Program-made: the position numbers and the translations under genes | Part shown: positions 56,968-64,000 of the stretch, piece after piece | Layout: each line of letters opens with the position of its first letter | Position numbering within the stretch: the first letter of the stretch is position 1 | The notes under the pieces: generated by a model | Database searches by the model: none | What the model was told of the DNA's origin: nothing | The model's input: the letters and a program-made list of their open reading frames with translations, nothing else | From: Filomicrobium insigne | Lineage (GTDB): Bacteria > Pseudomonadota > Alphaproteobacteria > Rhizobiales > Hyphomicrobiaceae | Assembly (NCBI RefSeq): GCF_900104305.1 | Contig: NZ_FNJC01000001.1 | Coordinates: 858,543 to 922,542, forward strand | DNA: 64,000 nt | Direction: 5' to 3'

Positions 56968-58017
56968 TTACGCGCGCTTCGCAGTCTTTTTCCGGGGACG
57001 CGGGGCGCGCTTGCGTGCGGGCGCTGGCGTTTTGGAACGGGTCGGCTGAGGGGCAGCGGCCTGCTGGTTTTCCTTTGCCGACCGAATGCGCCCGCCGTCG
57101 CTAGATACGGGGACGTCCTTGCACTGATGATCCTCATCGACGGCGGCACGCGTCCAGGCCGCGAAGAAATCGACGAACGAACGTAAACGCGGCAGCATGT
57201 GACGGTTCCGCGGATAGACTGCCCAAACGGCACTGTCTCCGGTCGTATCGTAATCCTCAAGCACCGTCCTGAGGCGACCGTCCGCGAGAGCCGAGCGAAC
57301 GCGCCCGCTCGATACGCGGATCAGCCCATGTCCATCGAGGGCAGCTCGCATCAGGAGGCGATCGTCGTTCGTGCGCAACCTTCCTGTGACACGCACACTA
57401 CGCTGTGCATTGCGCCGGGCGAACGGCCATGCCCAGTCTTCACCGTGAACCAGACAACAGTGGCGCTCCAGCTCGTTGGGTGTCTTTGGCACGCCATGCT
57501 TATCGAGGTAAACTTGTGAGGCTGCGATAACATGCGGGTTGGTCGCCAAACGTTTCGCGATCAAAGCGCTGTCCGCAAGGACTCCCGTCTTGATCGCAAC
57601 GTCGAAGCCCTCTTCCTGGAGGCTGACGTTGCGGTCCGTTAATTCAGCGTGAATTTCTATTTCTGGGTGCTGGCGCATGAAGGACGAAATACCTTCGCCG
57701 ACTTCGCGGCCGCCTATGTGCACGGGCGCGCTGATCTTCAGCTTTCCTCGCGGACTTTTGACGTTGCCGTCGACGCTCGCACGGGCCAGCTCAAGCTCCG
57801 CCAGGATGCGATCGACATGCTCTAAAAAGAGAGCACCTTCTTCTGTGATCCGGATTGAGCGTGTCGTGCGATCGAAAAGACGAACGCTGAGTTCATCTTC
57901 GAGAGCCTGTAGCCGCTTTGAGATTGTGCCCGGCGTGAGCGACATCTCTGTGCCCACCGCAGAAAGATTCTGCATCGCCGCAACGCGCGTAAAGATGCGC
58001 AGATCCTGAATGTCCAT
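56968..58017 (-). CDS. LysR-family transcriptional regulator with basic C-terminal tail
   Basis: A 349-aa protein. The HTH lies at residues ~14-60 (AAMQNLSAVGTEMSLTPGTI, SKRLQALEDELSVRLFDRT), the linker helix follows, and the substrate-binding domain starts near SPRGKLKISAPVHIG. This is the AaeR/DmlR-like subgroup (RVLFDRTTRSIRIT, VGxLKISAP). The last ~35 residues are Lys/Arg/Ala/Pro-rich (TPAPARKRAPRPRKKTAKRA), an unusual extra tail like a histone H1 arm that may add nonspecific DNA binding. The target is unknown; it does not share a promoter with the lipid A oxidase-like gene. Confidence 0.9.
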   Translation of the reverse strand: MDIQDLRIFTRVAAMQNLSAVGTEMSLTPGTISKRLQALEDELSVRLFDRTTRSIRITEEGALFLEHVDRILAELELARASVDGNVKSPRGKLKISAPVHIGGREVGEGISSFMRQHPEIEIHAELTDRNVSLQEEGFDVAIKTGVLADSALIAKRLATNPHVIAASQVYLDKHGVPKTPNELERHCCLVHGEDWAWPFARRNAQRSVRVTGRLRTNDDRLLMRAALDGHGLIRVSSGRVRSALADGRLRTVLEDYDTTGDSAVWAVYPRNRHMLPRLRSFVDFFAAWTRAAVDEDHQCKDVPVSSDGGRIRSAKENQQAAAPQPTRSKTPAPARKRAPRPRKKTAKRA

Positions 58018-58047
58018 CAGCCTTCCCCGCCGACCTATGCCCCAAGG

Positions 58048-58260
58048 TCAGGCGCGGTGCCCGAAAACGAGTCCCGTTGTAACGCAGCGGTATCGCTGCG
58101 CATCGATTGGCTGACGGCCACGTGCCGCGTGCCAATAACCGACGTCATGAGAATCATCACTCCCGTGCACCACCATCGGCGGACGCTCCCTGCGCCGCCG
58201 CACCTCAATTGTCCTGGTCTCCCCTTTTTTGGTTCTAATGGTGATGGCTGGGATGGGCAA
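58048..58260 (-). CDS. Possible small protein (70 aa), unknown
   Basis: The frame reads MPIPAITIRTKKGETRTIEV then basic RRRRERPP and HDVGYWHAARGRQPIDAQRY, ending LVFGHRA. Third-position GC (~64%) is in line with neighbouring genes. It ends 30 bp before the LysR start on the same strand. There is no clear ribosome-binding site, and a second overlapping frame (58035-58286) is also open. Low confidence. Confidence 0.35.
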   Translation of the reverse strand: MPIPAITIRTKKGETRTIEVRRRRERPPMVVHGSDDSHDVGYWHAARGRQPIDAQRYRCVTTGLVFGHRA

Positions 58261-58386
58261 ACGTCGATCCGTTCACTGCTGCGCAAGAATTGTGAAGCAT
58301 GTCGCGATCGCCACAGGCGGTTTTGAAGCTCTTGACAGGAGCTTCAGAACCAGCCTGCGATCTGAGAATCAATATGCTTGCTTTGA

Positions 58387-61044
58387 TCAGAAGCGCTGGA
58401 GCAATCGCTCGATATAATCGAGCTCAGAAGGTGGGCGTTGGGCTTCACCCAAACGGCGGCGTAATTCTTCAAGAATTTGCCGTGCCCGCTGCATGTCGAT
58501 CTCGTCAGGTACTTTTACAGACGTCCCCTGATCGGGACCCTGCGAACGTTGCGGCCGTCCCAGAGGGTCACGCGGTGCATCGCCATTCTGGCCGTAGCGC
58601 TGCGGCATATTCTGCATCATCTGCCGCGCCATCTCCTGCGCGCCCTGCCGCATCTGATCTAGCGCACGCGCCTGCTCCTGAGTAGCTCCGGCATAGTCCC
58701 CATTCTTCAGGGATTCTTCTGCGGCCTCCATGGCTTCGCGCGCACTGTCGAATTGATTGGGTGTTCCGCCCATACCACGCTCCTGCATGTCGCGCTGAAG
58801 CTGGCTTAATCGGTTGCGAAGCTCGGTCTGCCGGTCGCCGAGCTGCCCTGGTTGACCCTGCTGACCGGGCTGGCCTTGTCCCATCTGGCCCTGTTCGCCT
58901 TGCGGGCCGCGCCGCTGCTGGCCTTGTTGGCGGCCACCTTGGCCCATTTGCCCCTGTTGACCGCGCTGCCCGTTTTCGCCCTCGCGCCGTTGTTCGCCAA
59001 ATGTGTCATCCATGAGCCGTTGCTGCTGGCCGACGATGTCACCCAGCTCGCTCATCATTTCCATCATTTGCTTGTTGGCTTCGCCCTGAGCCTGCGAATT
59101 TTGACCCGACTGCAGGCGGTCAAGCAAATCGCGTAGTTCACTCAGCATCTGCTGAGCCTGATCGCGCGAACCAGACTTAGCCATTTCCTCGATCTGCTTC
59201 ATCATGCGCTCGAGGTCCTGCTGGGTCAGCATCTGGTTCTGCTGATCCGTGCCCTGTTGGGTCGGATTGTTTTGGGCATCTTTCTGAAGCTGCTGGAGAT
59301 ATTCGTTGAGTGCCTGACGCAACTCCTGCATTGCCTGCTGAATTTCCTCGTCGGAACTGCCATCCTGAAGCGCTTGAGACAGCTTGTCCTGCGCTTCGCG
59401 CAGGCGCCGTTCCGCATCGCTCAAGTCTCCATCTTCGATGCGCAGAGCGACGTCCCAGAGCTGATCAATCACGCTGTCCAGTCCCGGGCGTGTGTCGTCG
59501 CGCTTCAGGCGATAATACGCGGTGCGCAATCCGAGATAGACCTGAACGTCATCGATGAAGCCTTCGGGCTCCAAGGTCAACGCACTGAGCGCACGCTCTA
59601 CGGACACCCGATGCCGCGAATCTTCGACCAATTTGCGACGCTGCTCGATGACAGCGCGTGCCAAAGGGTTGCGGAAAATGCGCTGCGGCAACACCATCTC
59701 GATGGGCTTGGCTTCGCCAAGTTGCCCGGCAACATCAGTTGCCTGCAACGTCATGATCACGCGCAGGCCGGCCCAAGGATGTGATCCGAGCTCAAGATGC
59801 GTGATCGCTTCGCCTTCCTTAGCATTCGCCCGCGGCAAACGCAGATCAAGTTCGGGCGGACGCTGCAGAGGCAGACGCGGGCCGGTCAAAGTTTCCGGGC
59901 GAGCCCACGCCGTTGCGGGATCTTCTTCAGACTGCGGGGCGCGCACGACCTTGGCCCGGGCAGACGCCACGCCGTAGTCATCGGAAATTTTATAGGCCAA
60001 CTTCATAGAGCCGCGCGGCGTCGCTTTCGGCTCTTCGGTCAATGCGATCTCGGGAGGTTGATCGGCAATGACCGCAAAGGTCCATGCCGCAGTTTCACTG
60101 CCATCGATCAATAAGCGCACGCGGGCGGGTTGCGTCAGCTCATGGCGCAGCTCCACAACGTTGGCAATGGTCCGGCCGGGCGCTTCGACGTTGTCGGCCT
60201 TGACGAGGATCGGCTGCTCATCTTCCGACTGGATCTCCAGGCTTATCGCCCCGAGATCAACGCCGCTGGCGCGGACGATCAATTGACTATTGTCTGGAAT
60301 TTCCAAAAGCCCGGGGCGGTTCGCGTCGGCTTGCTGTTGCGGAGATTTTCCGCCATCGGCAAGCATAATGGGCGGCTTCGACGTGTAGGCCGGTGGCGTG
60401 ATCCACGCGTCTACGCGTGCCGGAAGCACGGATGTTTCCGAGCGGAAGCGAAACGCACTTTGCAGTCTGTCTGAAAATTCGCTGCCCACCAGCGCCGTTG
60501 CAGCCACGACGCCAAACAACAAGAGAATGCGCAACGCCCAAGGGTCCTGCCGGGGGGTATCGGGGTGAGGCGGCGCAACGCGCAACTTTTCGAGCGCATT
60601 TGCCAAGCGCTTGCGGTGCGCCTGCCAGATCGCGAGCGTTGTGGCATTTGTTTCGCCCGCTGTGAGCGTATCTTCGTAGGACGTGGCGGGTCTGTGGGGA
60701 ACCGTGGATTCAAGATCCAAACGCCGGATCGCGGCATCGCGCGTCGGCCATGGCGTACGGACGGCCCAGCCTATCGCAGCAACAAGCGCAACCGCGCTCA
60801 GCGCCAATACGATGAGATGAGCAGTGCTCCCCAAAAGCGGCCAAAGACCTAACAGGGAAGCGATGATGAACACGGCTACGACAGCCGCAATCATCCAAAG
60901 ACGCGGCCAAAGCCGTTCAAAGAACAACGCCCACCGGCTACGACGGATTTTGCGCTCCAGCATCACGTTGATGCTGTTCTGCGTCGGATGGGTCGTCGCG
61001 GGTCCTGTTCCAGCCCCTTGCTGAGAACGAATTCCATCTGTCAT
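58387..61044 (-). CDS. TIGR02302/DUF4175-family membrane protein
   Basis: An 885-aa protein. Two TM helices near the N-terminus (about residues 45-95, with LWMIAAVVAVFIIASLLGLW and AHLIVLALSAVALVAAIG), a large presumed periplasmic domain with beta-rich segments, a third helix near 175-190, then long helices. A Gln/Gly-rich stretch (QGQMGQGGRQQGQQRRG) and a C-terminal coiled region ending in EIDMQRARQILEELRRRLGE follow. This order is diagnostic for the alphaproteobacterial family TIGR02302. Its function is unknown. It follows lysA, lptM and argH, a conserved order in Hyphomicrobiales, and is read with them on the minus strand. The low-complexity tail may vary between strains. Confidence 0.9.
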   Translation of the reverse strand: MTDGIRSQQGAGTGPATTHPTQNSINVMLERKIRRSRWALFFERLWPRLWMIAAVVAVFIIASLLGLWPLLGSTAHLIVLALSAVALVAAIGWAVRTPWPTRDAAIRRLDLESTVPHRPATSYEDTLTAGETNATTLAIWQAHRKRLANALEKLRVAPPHPDTPRQDPWALRILLLFGVVAATALVGSEFSDRLQSAFRFRSETSVLPARVDAWITPPAYTSKPPIMLADGGKSPQQQADANRPGLLEIPDNSQLIVRASGVDLGAISLEIQSEDEQPILVKADNVEAPGRTIANVVELRHELTQPARVRLLIDGSETAAWTFAVIADQPPEIALTEEPKATPRGSMKLAYKISDDYGVASARAKVVRAPQSEEDPATAWARPETLTGPRLPLQRPPELDLRLPRANAKEGEAITHLELGSHPWAGLRVIMTLQATDVAGQLGEAKPIEMVLPQRIFRNPLARAVIEQRRKLVEDSRHRVSVERALSALTLEPEGFIDDVQVYLGLRTAYYRLKRDDTRPGLDSVIDQLWDVALRIEDGDLSDAERRLREAQDKLSQALQDGSSDEEIQQAMQELRQALNEYLQQLQKDAQNNPTQQGTDQQNQMLTQQDLERMMKQIEEMAKSGSRDQAQQMLSELRDLLDRLQSGQNSQAQGEANKQMMEMMSELGDIVGQQQRLMDDTFGEQRREGENGQRGQQGQMGQGGRQQGQQRRGPQGEQGQMGQGQPGQQGQPGQLGDRQTELRNRLSQLQRDMQERGMGGTPNQFDSAREAMEAAEESLKNGDYAGATQEQARALDQMRQGAQEMARQMMQNMPQRYGQNGDAPRDPLGRPQRSQGPDQGTSVKVPDEIDMQRARQILEELRRRLGEAQRPPSELDYIERLLQRF

Positions 61045-61174
61045 GCGGCCAGCCTATCATGGCAAACGATCAGCGCATCCGGCAAATACGCTTGCGGATG
61101 TCACAATCTATTGCATGTAATAGAGGCGAGGCGCAGGCACCAGAGGCTTCTTTTCACGCATTTCCCGTAGCTCT

Positions 61175-62449
61175 TCAGCCTTTCGACAGCCAGGGCGGAA
61201 GCGTGTCCATCGCAATCAAGTCATCATATGTCGGCCGGCTCCGGATCACAGCATACGCATCTCCTGAGACCATAACCTCAGGGATCAGCAATCTAGAGTT
61301 GTAGGTCGATGACATCACGGCACCGTACGCACCGGCGCTCATAACGGCGATCAGATCGTCCGGCTGCAAGAGCGGTAATTTGCGATCTTCGGCCAGAAAG
61401 TCGCCGGTTTCGCATACCGGGCCAACGACATCCTGCATGACAGCGGGATTCTGGGCGCGCGCTTCAAGGACCGGCCAGATATCGTGATACGCCTCGTAAA
61501 GCGTCGGCCGGATCAAATCGTTCATCGCGCCATCTACGATCGTGAAGGTCTTGTCAGATCCTTCCTTGACGTAGATTACGCGCGTTACGAGCACACCAGC
61601 GTTGCCGACAATCATTCGTCCCGGCTCAAGAACGACCTTCAGACCAAGATCTCCGAGAGCCTCCCGCACGACGCGCGCATATTCGTCGGGATGGGGTGGT
61701 GTATCGTTCGTCCCGCGGTAGGGGATTCCGAGACCGCCCCCAATATCCAGGTGGCGCAGATTATGCCCCGCGGCGCGCAGCATGACGACGAGTTCATGCA
61801 TGCGGGCGAACGCCGCTCGAAATGGCGCTAAATCGGTGATCTGGCTGCCGATATGCATGTGTACGCCGGTGATCTCGATGCCCGGCAGTTTTGCGGCCTT
61901 GGCGTAAAGTTCGGGTGCCGCAGCAAAAGGCACGCCGAATTTGTTCTCGGCCTTGCCCGTAGAAATCTTAGCGTGAGTTCCAGCGTCTACGTCCGGGTTT
62001 ACGCGGATCGCTACGGGGGCTCGCAGCCCCATTTCCGCAGCGACATCGCTTAGAGCCGACAACTCCGGTTCACTTTCGACGTTGAACCCGAGAATGCCCT
62101 CCGAGAGCGCGTAGGCCATTTCGGACCGCGTCTTTCCGACTCCGGCGAAAATGATTTTACTTGCGGGGACACCTGCTGCCCGCGCCCGCCGCAATTCGCC
62201 TTCAGACACGACATCCATGCCCGCACCGAGGCGCGCCATCGTGGCCAGGACAGCTTGGTTGGAGTTCGCCTTGACCGCGTAGCAAATCAACGCGTTCTGA
62301 CCATCAAAGGCCTGGGACAGAACCTCGTAGTGGCGCGTCAACGTCGCGGTCGAATAGCAATAGAAAGGCGTGCCAACGGCTTCCGCGATATCGACGAGGC
62401 TGACGCCTTCGGCGGTGAGGACGCCGTCCCTATAGGCAAAATGATGCAT
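61175..62449 (-). CDS. lysA: Diaminopimelate decarboxylase
   Basis: A 424-aa PLP-dependent fold III enzyme making L-lysine from meso-diaminopimelate. Visible: the PLP lysine in ICYAVKANSN, GVHMHIGSQI, the phosphate loop GGGLGIPY, EPGRMIVGNAG, and the CETGDFLA active-site Cys-Glu segment contributed across the dimer. It is transcribed with lptM and argH, which is the usual alphaproteobacterial context. Confidence 0.97.
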   Translation of the reverse strand: MHHFAYRDGVLTAEGVSLVDIAEAVGTPFYCYSTATLTRHYEVLSQAFDGQNALICYAVKANSNQAVLATMARLGAGMDVVSEGELRRARAAGVPASKIIFAGVGKTRSEMAYALSEGILGFNVESEPELSALSDVAAEMGLRAPVAIRVNPDVDAGTHAKISTGKAENKFGVPFAAAPELYAKAAKLPGIEITGVHMHIGSQITDLAPFRAAFARMHELVVMLRAAGHNLRHLDIGGGLGIPYRGTNDTPPHPDEYARVVREALGDLGLKVVLEPGRMIVGNAGVLVTRVIYVKEGSDKTFTIVDGAMNDLIRPTLYEAYHDIWPVLEARAQNPAVMQDVVGPVCETGDFLAEDRKLPLLQPDDLIAVMSAGAYGAVMSSTYNSRLLIPEVMVSGDAYAVIRSRPTYDDLIAMDTLPPWLSKG

Positions 62450-62533
62450 GGTGAATTTTATCGCAGATCAGGCCGTTTTTTGGAATGTGAGCCAGTGCGA
62501 TCTGACACCGGACCCGGCCCCCGGTGAGCGATC

Positions 62534-62740
62534 CTAGCGCAACAGACCGTCGAGAATGAAGGGCCGATGCTCCTTTTCCGGTGCAGCGGAGTTCTTGCCC
62601 GGATCCTGGGCTTCGGGTGAGGTTGCGGTGCCGGCCGCCTTAGCTTCCGCAGGCGCCTCTAGCGAGCCGCGTATGCCGCATCCCGCAACAGCTAACGAAA
62701 CAGCTGCAAGCAGGAGGCCTTTTCGAAACGCGCTCAACAT
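62534..62740 (-). CDS. lptM: LptM-like small lipoprotein
   Basis: About 68 aa from the ATG at 62740 (MLSAFRKGLLLAAVSLAVAG), with GAGGGA 10 nt upstream. The lipobox LAVAGC is followed by GIRGSLEAP, the LptM signature (CG-x-x-G-L-x-P), and a disordered Ala/Pro/Lys-rich tail ending RPFILDGLLR. LptM assists maturation of the LptD LPS translocon in E. coli. It sits between argH and lysA, where this family always lies in alphaproteobacteria. Confidence 0.85.
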   Translation of the reverse strand: MLSAFRKGLLLAAVSLAVAGCGIRGSLEAPAEAKAAGTATSPEAQDPGKNSAAPEKEHRPFILDGLLR

Positions 62741-62857
62741 GTTGACGCTGTCCCTCATTTGCCGTTCAGCCTTGATGCCCGCCGCTTCCCCAATGCCCAC
62801 GAAACGGCAAGGCATGCTAAAGCATAGCTTGGGAAGCCATGCCCATGTTGGGCTTTT

Positions 62858-64000
62858 CTAGCCCGAGTTGGCTTCCGTTTCCAACCTCGCGACCCAATCC
62901 GCAGCTGTTTTTGCTACGTTCTGTGGCGCAGTTCCACCATAACTGGAGCGGCTTTTCACCGAATTTTCCACGCTGAGCACCGAAAACACAGCTTTCGTGA
63001 TGCGGTTTTCCACCGCCTGCATCTCGTCGAGCGTAAGGTTTTCCAACGCTACGCCACGGCGTTCAGCAGTGGCCACAATCGCCCCTGTGACGTGGTGCGC
63101 TTGCCGGAAGGGCAGATTGAGTTCGCGGACAAGCCAATCGGCCAGATCGGTCGCAGTGGAATAACCCGCCCCGGCAGCCGCATGCATTGTCGCCGGGACT
63201 GGCTCCATATCCTCGACCATGCCAGCCATTGCCGCGACGACGAGGCGGAAGCTGTCAAGCGCGTCGAAGGTGACTTCCTTGTCTTCCTGCATGTCCTTTG
63301 AGTAAGCGAGCGGCAGCCCCTTCATCACCATTGCCAGGCTTTGCAGAGCGGCAGCGATACGACCGACCTTCGCGCGGCAAAGCTCAGCGGCGTCCGGATT
63401 CCGCTTCTGCGGCATGATTGACGAGCCCGTCGTGAAACGGTCGCTCAGTTTGATGAAGCCGAACTGCGGCGTTGACCAGATCACGATTTCCTCAGCGAAG
63501 CGCGACAGGTGCAACGCGCAGATCGTGGCCGCGGAGAGCGTCTCAAGGGCGAAATCGCGGTCGGAAACACTGTCGAGCGAATTCGCCGTCGGCCGATCGA
63601 AGCCTAGCGTCTCTGCCGTCGCGTGACGGTCGATCGGGAACGAGGTGCCGGCAAGCGCAGCGGCGCCGAGCGGACATTCATTCAAACGTTTGCGAGCGTC
63701 AGCAAAGCGACCCCGGTCGCGCGCCAACATCTCGACATACGCCAGCAAATGATGGCCAAAGGTGACGGGCTGGGCGGGCTGCAAATGCGTAAAACCGGGC
63801 ATGATGGTGCCTGCGTGTGCTGCGGCCTTCGTCGCCAATGCATGCTGGAGGTTACGCAGAGCCACGTCGAAGGCATCAATGCAGGCCCGAATGTAGAGGC
63901 GGAAATCCGTCGCAACCTGATCGTTGCGCGAGCGCGCCGTGTGAAGGCGCCCCGCAGGCTCTCCAATCATCTCCTTCAGGCGTGACTCTATGTTCATGTG
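62858..64000 (-). CDS. argH: Argininosuccinate lyase (N-terminus beyond the window)
   Basis: The last ~381 codons of a ~465-aa enzyme; reading runs off the right edge with [13 protein letters not shown] in frame, so the ATG at 63997 is internal and the true start is outside. It cleaves argininosuccinate to arginine and fumarate. Motifs: [59 protein letters not shown], the fumarase-family signature [12 protein letters not shown] with its catalytic Ser, and the C-terminal domain. It is first of the argH-lptM-lysA-TIGR02302 minus-strand run. Confidence 0.97.
   Translation of the reverse strand, partial: HMNIESRLKEMIGEPAGRLHTARSRNDQVATDFRLYIRACIDAFDVALRNLQHALATKAAAHAGTIMPGFTHLQPAQPVTFGHHLLAYVEMLARDRGRFADARKRLNECPLGAAALAGTSFPIDRHATAETLGFDRPTANSLDSVSDRDFALETLSAATICALHLSRFAEEIVIWSTPQFGFIKLSDRFTTGSSIMPQKRNPDAAELCRAKVGRIAAALQSLAMVMKGLPLAYSKDMQEDKEVTFDALDSFRLVVAAMAGMVEDMEPVPATMHAAAGAGYSTATDLADWLVRELNLPFRQAHHVTGAIVATAERRGVALENLTLDEMQAVENRITKAVFSVLSVENSVKSRSSYGGTAPQNVAKTAADWVARLETEANSG

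Overview
The window looks like chromosomal DNA of a GC-rich alphaproteobacterium of the Hyphomicrobiales, most likely a serine-cycle methylotroph such as Hyphomicrobium. The evidence is three ethylmalonyl-CoA pathway genes (mcd, ccr, ecm/meaA), alphaproteobacterial gene order (rplU-rpmA ... obgE-proB-proA-nadD-rsfS-rlmH and argH-lptM-lysA-TIGR02302), a perfect CtrA-type site and a lipid A oxidase-like protein. The genus is inferred from gene content, not from any database search.

Layout. 1-0.4 kb: the N-terminus of a P4-type integrase, broken by an amber stop, runs off the left edge and abuts a tRNA-Ser gene. This suggests a genomic island or its remnant to the left. 0.7-0.9 kb: a compact unit of promoter, 26-codon ORF and terminator, whose Shine-Dalgarno is perfectly complementary to 13 nt of the 16S 3' end. 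2-10 kb: ribosome and GTPase housekeeping, proline synthesis, NAD synthesis, ribosome silencing and 23S methylation. 10-20.5 kb: SDR, cobalamin-binding protein, methylsuccinyl-CoA dehydrogenase, a tandem helix-hairpin-helix protein, a YihY-type membrane protein, then divergent crotonyl-CoA carboxylase/reductase and ethylmalonyl-CoA mutase. Together Ccr, Ecm and Mcd carry out the central steps of acetyl-CoA assimilation and glyoxylate regeneration. A tRNA-Leu follows.

21-32 kb: peroxiredoxin; a bacterial protein resembling the kinase domain of archaeal TiaS, overlapped by a small polytopic membrane protein; convergent to them, a TonB-dependent receptor with a run of 29 glycines encoded by a triplet repeat. 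Next come an SDR-membrane fusion with a DUF2269 partner, an amidotransferase, a D,D-carboxypeptidase and a flippase.

32-47 kb is the least explained part. It holds a CAP-domain lipoprotein, a CtrA site, a winged-helix-like protein translationally coupled to a 1145-aa double ATPase (AAA-like plus HerA-like), a MoeA paralogue, a divergent class A PBP, a 917-aa four-helix membrane protein with a long cytoplasmic tail, and an unknown 204-aa protein, all but the first on the plus strand. The winged-helix/HerA pair and the TiaS-like locus are the best candidates for undescribed systems.

47-64 kb: envelope functions (alpha-2-macroglobulin with PbpC, PHB-depolymerase-like hydrolase, lipid A oxidase-like barrel), a LysR regulator with a basic tail, then TIGR02302-lysA-lptM-argH on the minus strand, with argH running off the right edge.

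Several very small ORFs (26-58 codons) were found by reading intergenic DNA; they are flagged as candidates. No CRISPR array, insertion sequence, rRNA or recognisable riboswitch was seen.
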